A stretch of DNA of 64,000 nt from an uncultured Sutterella sp. (GTDB taxonomy: Bacteria; Pseudomonadota; Gammaproteobacteria; Burkholderiales; Burkholderiaceae_F), in NCBI GenBank assembly GCA_958347955.1, contig CATVXH010000008.1, positions 1 to 64,000 of the forward strand. Reading direction: 5' to 3'. Both the position numbers and the translations under genes were made by a program. The notes beneath the pieces are model-generated. The model did no database searches and was not told the DNA's origin. It was given only the letters and a program-made list of their open reading frames with translations. Of the stretch, positions 60,969 through 64,000 are shown in pieces (the first letter of the stretch is position 1; the number at the start of each line of letters is the position of its first letter).

Positions 60969-61898
60969 ATGCAAAAAGATAGTCTTGAAAAAATCAATGC
61001 TGAACTTCGTGCGATCATGCTTGAGAAAGTTCATCAATTGGGAACTTTCCCGACGACAATTCCCGGATTATCACTCTCGCGGCGAGAACAAGGCAATTGC
61101 GAGGGGGCCAGCATCTATTCAATGAGTTTGGGCTTTATCGTGGATGGTCAAAAACGTTCTGTCATCGGTGATAAAGAGTACGTTTACGGGAAAAATAACT
61201 GTTTGGTTGTCGGCGTTGATGTGCCGGCTTCATTCTGTACGATCGGCTCCACCCATGAACATCCGTTTTTATCGATCAGTGTTGAGATTGACCGTGCGGT
61301 ATTGTCTGAATTAATTCTTCAACTCGATGAAATGCATGCTTTACCTTCCAGAACCTCAAGCGAAGCGCTTTGTGTGGGAGAAGTGGATGAGGAGGTCTGG
61401 GAGGCGGTGTTGCGCTTAATGCACTTATTGGATCGCCCCGTTGAAGCAAAGGTTTTGGCTCCGATGATTATTCGTGAAATCTATTTCCGAGTTTTACAAA
61501 GCCCCTTGGGTTTAACGCTAAGGGACTTTAACGCCAAGATGGGAGCAAGTGCTCAGATTGCCCGTGCGATCGCATGGTTAAGGGAAAATTACGCATCGCC
61601 TTTGAGCGTGGCGGAGCTCGCCGATAATGTGCACATGGGGGTCTCGACTTTTCATCGCCATTTCAAGGAGGTGACTTGTATGACACCTTTGCAGTTTCAT
61701 AAACGTTTACGTTTGCATGAAGCCAAGCGCTTGATGCTGACAGAGAAAATGGATGCGACAACCGCCTGCTACGCGGTGGGATACGAAAGCCCCAGTCAAT
61801 TTAACCGGGAATATAAGCGTCAATTTGGTCGTCCTCCCTATCGTGATGTTAAGCAACAGCGAGAGGCTAGCCGAGGCGCCTCCGGACTTTTGTCTTGA
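60969..61898 (+). CDS. AraC-family regulator with AraC_N domain
   Basis: A 309-residue regulator. The N-terminal part (about residues 30-190) matches the AraC_N type found in YqhC-like regulators (IYSMSLGFIVDGQKRSVIGDKEYVYGKNNCLVVGVDVPA). The C-terminal 100 residues hold two helix-turn-helix motifs: PLSVAELADNVHMGVSTFHRHFKEVT and TACYAVGYESPSQFNREYKRQFGRPP. ATG 60969 has GAGGTG upstream. It is divergent from the CMD-like gene, a likely target, as AraC_N regulators often control adjacent oxidoreductase-type genes. The 263 bp between them is AT-rich, with no other gene seen. Confidence 0.88.
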   Translation: MQKDSLEKINAELRAIMLEKVHQLGTFPTTIPGLSLSRREQGNCEGASIYSMSLGFIVDGQKRSVIGDKEYVYGKNNCLVVGVDVPASFCTIGSTHEHPFLSISVEIDRAVLSELILQLDEMHALPSRTSSEALCVGEVDEEVWEAVLRLMHLLDRPVEAKVLAPMIIREIYFRVLQSPLGLTLRDFNAKMGASAQIARAIAWLRENYASPLSVAELADNVHMGVSTFHRHFKEVTCMTPLQFHKRLRLHEAKRLMLTEKMDATTACYAVGYESPSQFNREYKRQFGRPPYRDVKQQREASRGASGLLS

Positions 61899-61948
61899 AG
61901 AGACGGTTAAAATACAAAACTTTCTTAATGGCTTAGAAAGGTATTTAA

Positions 61949-63115
61949 GTGATCAGCGCATTGATGGTGGTTTCATTGGTTTTAGCGGCGTACGCGATTT
62001 TGAGTTTTGTTTTGCCGTTTAAAACCAAATGGTTCGTTAAGCTGGGTTTGTCAGCGTTTTTTTTGGTAATTAGCCAAAAATTTACCTACTACTATTACGT
62101 AGGCGGTCACATGTTTAATCCGCAGTTGCCCGAAACCACGCTGATTATCTGGGAAACGCTCTTTAACATCATTTTTGTGCTGGTGCCTATTTTGGTTGTT
62201 AAAGACGCACTGTTTTGGGTGGTGAAGTTAGTTAACAAGGCGACGAATTCAAATATTCCGTGGCCAATGAAAGAAGCGAGAAACCGATGGCTAATTTTGA
62301 TCTTTTCAGTGGCAGCGGCCATTTCCGGGACTCATTACGCTTTAACAGTGCCTACTGTGCATCGGGTGGAAATTACTTTAGATCGTTTGCCGGCTGAGTT
62401 TGACGGGTATCGTATTGTGCAACTTGCCGACCTTCATGTTGGGCAACTTTTAAAGCGTCCCTGGCTGGAAGCGGTCATTGATTCCACTAATGAACTGGAC
62501 GCCGACGCAGTAGTCTTAGTGGGCGATATGGTAGAGGGAAAGGCCTCGGAGCTCGCTTCTGAAGTTCAGGCTTATGGTCGAATCAAGTCGAAAGACGGTG
62601 TGTATGCAGTCACCGGGAACCATGAATGGCATCACGGAGCAGCCGCATGGGTGAAGTTTTTTGAAGAAAATGGCGTGATGATGCTCGAAAATAAACATCA
62701 AGTCATTACTCGCGGGGATGCTCAACTGGTTATTGCCGGTACCACCGATCTTTCTGCGTCTCGTTATGGTGAACAAGGCCCCGACTTGAGGAAAGCTTTG
62801 CAAAATGCACCGGATACAGCCACCATCCTGTTGGCTCATCAGCCCAGGGGAGCCAAATCTGTGCAAGGAGTCGATCTGCAACTGTCAGGTCATACTCACG
62901 GCGGGCTTTACGCATTAATACAGCCGGTTGTGGCTTACTTTAACGACGGATTTGTCTTAGGTCTTTATCGAGCGAATATGCGGACTCAACTTTATGTGAG
63001 CCCTGGAACGGGACTGTGGACTGGTTTGGCGCTTCGGGTAATGAATCCTTCCGAAATTACAGAGATTGTGCTTAAAGCTAGTCCGTTGACTTTGATGACG
63101 TCTACCGAACAGTAG
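61949..63115 (+). CDS. Membrane-anchored metallophosphoesterase
   Basis: A 388-residue protein with four N-terminal hydrophobic segments (about residues 3-24, 28-48, 60-90, 115-135) and a C-terminal calcineurin-like phosphoesterase domain. Metal-site motifs are complete: LADLHVGQ, VVLVGDMVEG, AVTGNHEWHHG, ILLAHQP and LSGHTHGGLYAL. The start is GTG 61949, after AAAGG. Relatives hydrolyse lipid or nucleotide phosphoesters; the substrate here is unknown. Confidence 0.88.
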   Translation: MISALMVVSLVLAAYAILSFVLPFKTKWFVKLGLSAFFLVISQKFTYYYYVGGHMFNPQLPETTLIIWETLFNIIFVLVPILVVKDALFWVVKLVNKATNSNIPWPMKEARNRWLILIFSVAAAISGTHYALTVPTVHRVEITLDRLPAEFDGYRIVQLADLHVGQLLKRPWLEAVIDSTNELDADAVVLVGDMVEGKASELASEVQAYGRIKSKDGVYAVTGNHEWHHGAAAWVKFFEENGVMMLENKHQVITRGDAQLVIAGTTDLSASRYGEQGPDLRKALQNAPDTATILLAHQPRGAKSVQGVDLQLSGHTHGGLYALIQPVVAYFNDGFVLGLYRANMRTQLYVSPGTGLWTGLALRVMNPSEITEIVLKASPLTLMTSTEQ

Positions 63116-63120
63116 TGATG

Positions 63121-63145
63121 AAAGCGGCCCTTGGTGGCCGCTTTT
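63121..63145. terminator. Bidirectional terminator between metallophosphoesterase and uvrD-like genes
   Basis: AAAGCGGCC (63121-63129) pairs perfectly with GGCCGCTTT (63136-63144), flanked by T on the plus side and A on the other, 6 bp past one stop and 2 bp past the other. Confidence 0.85.
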
Positions 63146-63146
63146 G

Positions 63147-64000
63147 TTAGCCGGGCATCAATGGAGCCTTGAACAGGATGTCACGCTCTGTTTCTAACTT
63201 TTCAAACTTAATCTTATAAGTTTGAGTTATAGAATCTGTTTGAACGATGACTCCAGGTCCAAAGACAGGGTGTTTAACTCGCTGCCCCACATCAAAAGAC
63301 TTTTGTTCACTTTGTTTAACCTGCCTTTGGACGCGTCCTTCAAAGCTTTTTGGAAGTTCACGAACAAATGTAAGGTTGTCTTTTCCTGCGTCGAAGATAA
63401 AGCGAGATGGAAGCTTAAAGACATTATCATTCGAGAAACCCTCGCTGTCACTTAAAAATAAACCTTTAATGGCTCGTGTCATGGCGACATAGGCAATTCT
63501 GCGTTCCTCATCCATATCTTCAGCCGTCATGATTTTTCTGGAAGGAAATACGCCTTCGTTTAGACCGCAGATGAACACATATTGGAATTCCATTCCCTTG
63601 GCGGTATGAATGGTCATCATTTTCACTGCTTGTCGCTTTTCTTTACCGTCTAGATTACTCAACAGCGCGACTCGAGTAAGAAAATCCCCCAGTGTCGCGT
63701 CAGGATCAGCTCCTGCTTCTTCGACAGCGCGCTTTAGTTCGGCAATGTTATCAAGCCGTTCCTGATCAGACTGTAGTCTAATGTAGTTTTCATAACCGCT
63801 TAGATCCATGATTTTTTGCAGCAGAGCCCCGAGCGGAATACGACCGACTTCTGCTTTGATAGACTCAATGGCAGACAAATAACGCCGAGCGTCAGTCCCT
63901 CGGAAAATATCCAGGCTGACGGTTCTTTTCAGTGCCTCGTAAAGTGAACATTGTTGCGCTGCGGCAGTCGCTTTCAAAAAGTCCAGTTTCTTTTTTCCGA
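63147..64000 (-). CDS. UvrD/PcrA/Rep-family DNA helicase, C-terminal part (5' end outside window)
   Basis: The open frame enters from the right edge and runs to a stop at 63147, about 284 residues. It holds the end of helicase domain 2: motif V in VKMMTIHTAKGMEFQYVFICGLNEGVFPS and motif VI in EERRIAYVAMTRA. The C-terminal segment VGQRVKHPVFGPGVIVQ...YKIKFE is the UvrD/PcrA RNA-polymerase-binding Tudor-like tail. UvrD and PcrA are more likely than Rep because of that tail. It unwinds DNA in repair and replication restart. Confidence 0.9.
   Translation of the reverse strand, partial: GKKKLDFLKATAAAQQCSLYEALKRTVSLDIFRGTDARRYLSAIESIKAEVGRIPLGALLQKIMDLSGYENYIRLQSDQERLDNIAELKRAVEEAGADPDATLGDFLTRVALLSNLDGKEKRQAVKMMTIHTAKGMEFQYVFICGLNEGVFPSRKIMTAEDMDEERRIAYVAMTRAIKGLFLSDSEGFSNDNVFKLPSRFIFDAGKDNLTFVRELPKSFEGRVQRQVKQSEQKSFDVGQRVKHPVFGPGVIVQTDSITQTYKIKFEKLETERDILFKAPLMPG

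Overview
The window looks like chromosomal DNA of a host-associated betaproteobacterium, most likely order Burkholderiales and close to the Sutterellaceae (Sutterella/Parasutterella type). This is inferred from gene order (tyrS, M23 peptidase, anmK and erpA together; nrdR-ribD-ribE-ribH-nusB-thiL-pgpA-pncC), from protein character, and from the mix of amino-acid and C4-dicarboxylate transporters. No database search was possible, so the taxonomic call is an inference. Both strands are densely coded, and most genes end in clear intrinsic terminators.

Layout. 1-84: 3' tip of a 5S rRNA and its terminator. 0.17-2.4 kb: lptF-lptG (LPS export). 2.5-6.4 kb: an iron/2-aminoethylphosphonate-type ABC importer. 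6.6-12.2 kb: a double-length UvrA. 12.5-19 kb: an unknown protein with a nitroreductase, an M20 amidohydrolase, a short ribosome-hibernation-type protein, an Arg/Asp-repeat protein, an M61 peptidase and a patatin-like lipase. 19.2-26.9 kb: rplM-rpsI, an EamA transporter, erpA, anmK, an M23 peptidase, tyrS, dtd and a PEBP protein. 27-32 kb: an alpha/beta hydrolase and a DcuC-type carrier, divergent from a TtrS/TtrR-like two-component system. 32.2-40 kb: nrdR, the riboflavin genes, an Old Yellow Enzyme, nusB, thiL, pgpA, pncC and a CNNM/CorC protein. 40-43 kb: a trp leader peptide and attenuator in front of a lone trpB, then a cupin and pyrF. 43-47.6 kb: a polar amino-acid ABC importer followed by an aldo/keto reductase gene split by a TnpB-only IS200/IS605-type element. 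47.7-54.9 kb: a periplasmic rhodanese, dctA, yigZ, groES-groEL behind a heat-shock promoter, dacB and a pyridoxamine kinase. 55.5-58.4 kb: a second polar amino-acid importer with two tandem binding proteins. 58.5-64 kb: a guanidine-II riboswitch controlling a Gdx/SugE exporter and a flavin-binding protein, a small unknown protein, a secreted carboxymuconolactone-decarboxylase-like protein with a divergent AraC regulator, a membrane metallophosphoesterase and the 3' end of a uvrD/pcrA helicase gene.

The strongest regulatory signals read directly from the sequence are: (i) a ribosome-mediated trp attenuator (15-codon leader with two Trp codons, alternative hairpins, terminator) in front of a trpB with no trpA beside it; (ii) a two-hairpin ACGR-loop guanidine-II riboswitch upstream of gdx; (iii) a near-perfect sigma-32 promoter for groESL, with a terminator-like hairpin in its leader; (iv) a TnpB element whose ends can be placed because removing 1,493 bp restores an aldo/keto reductase reading frame. 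Metabolically the window suggests a low-oxygen gut lifestyle: uptake of dicarboxylates and amino acids, possible use of environmental indole, guanidine export and flavin-based reductases. That lifestyle is inference.
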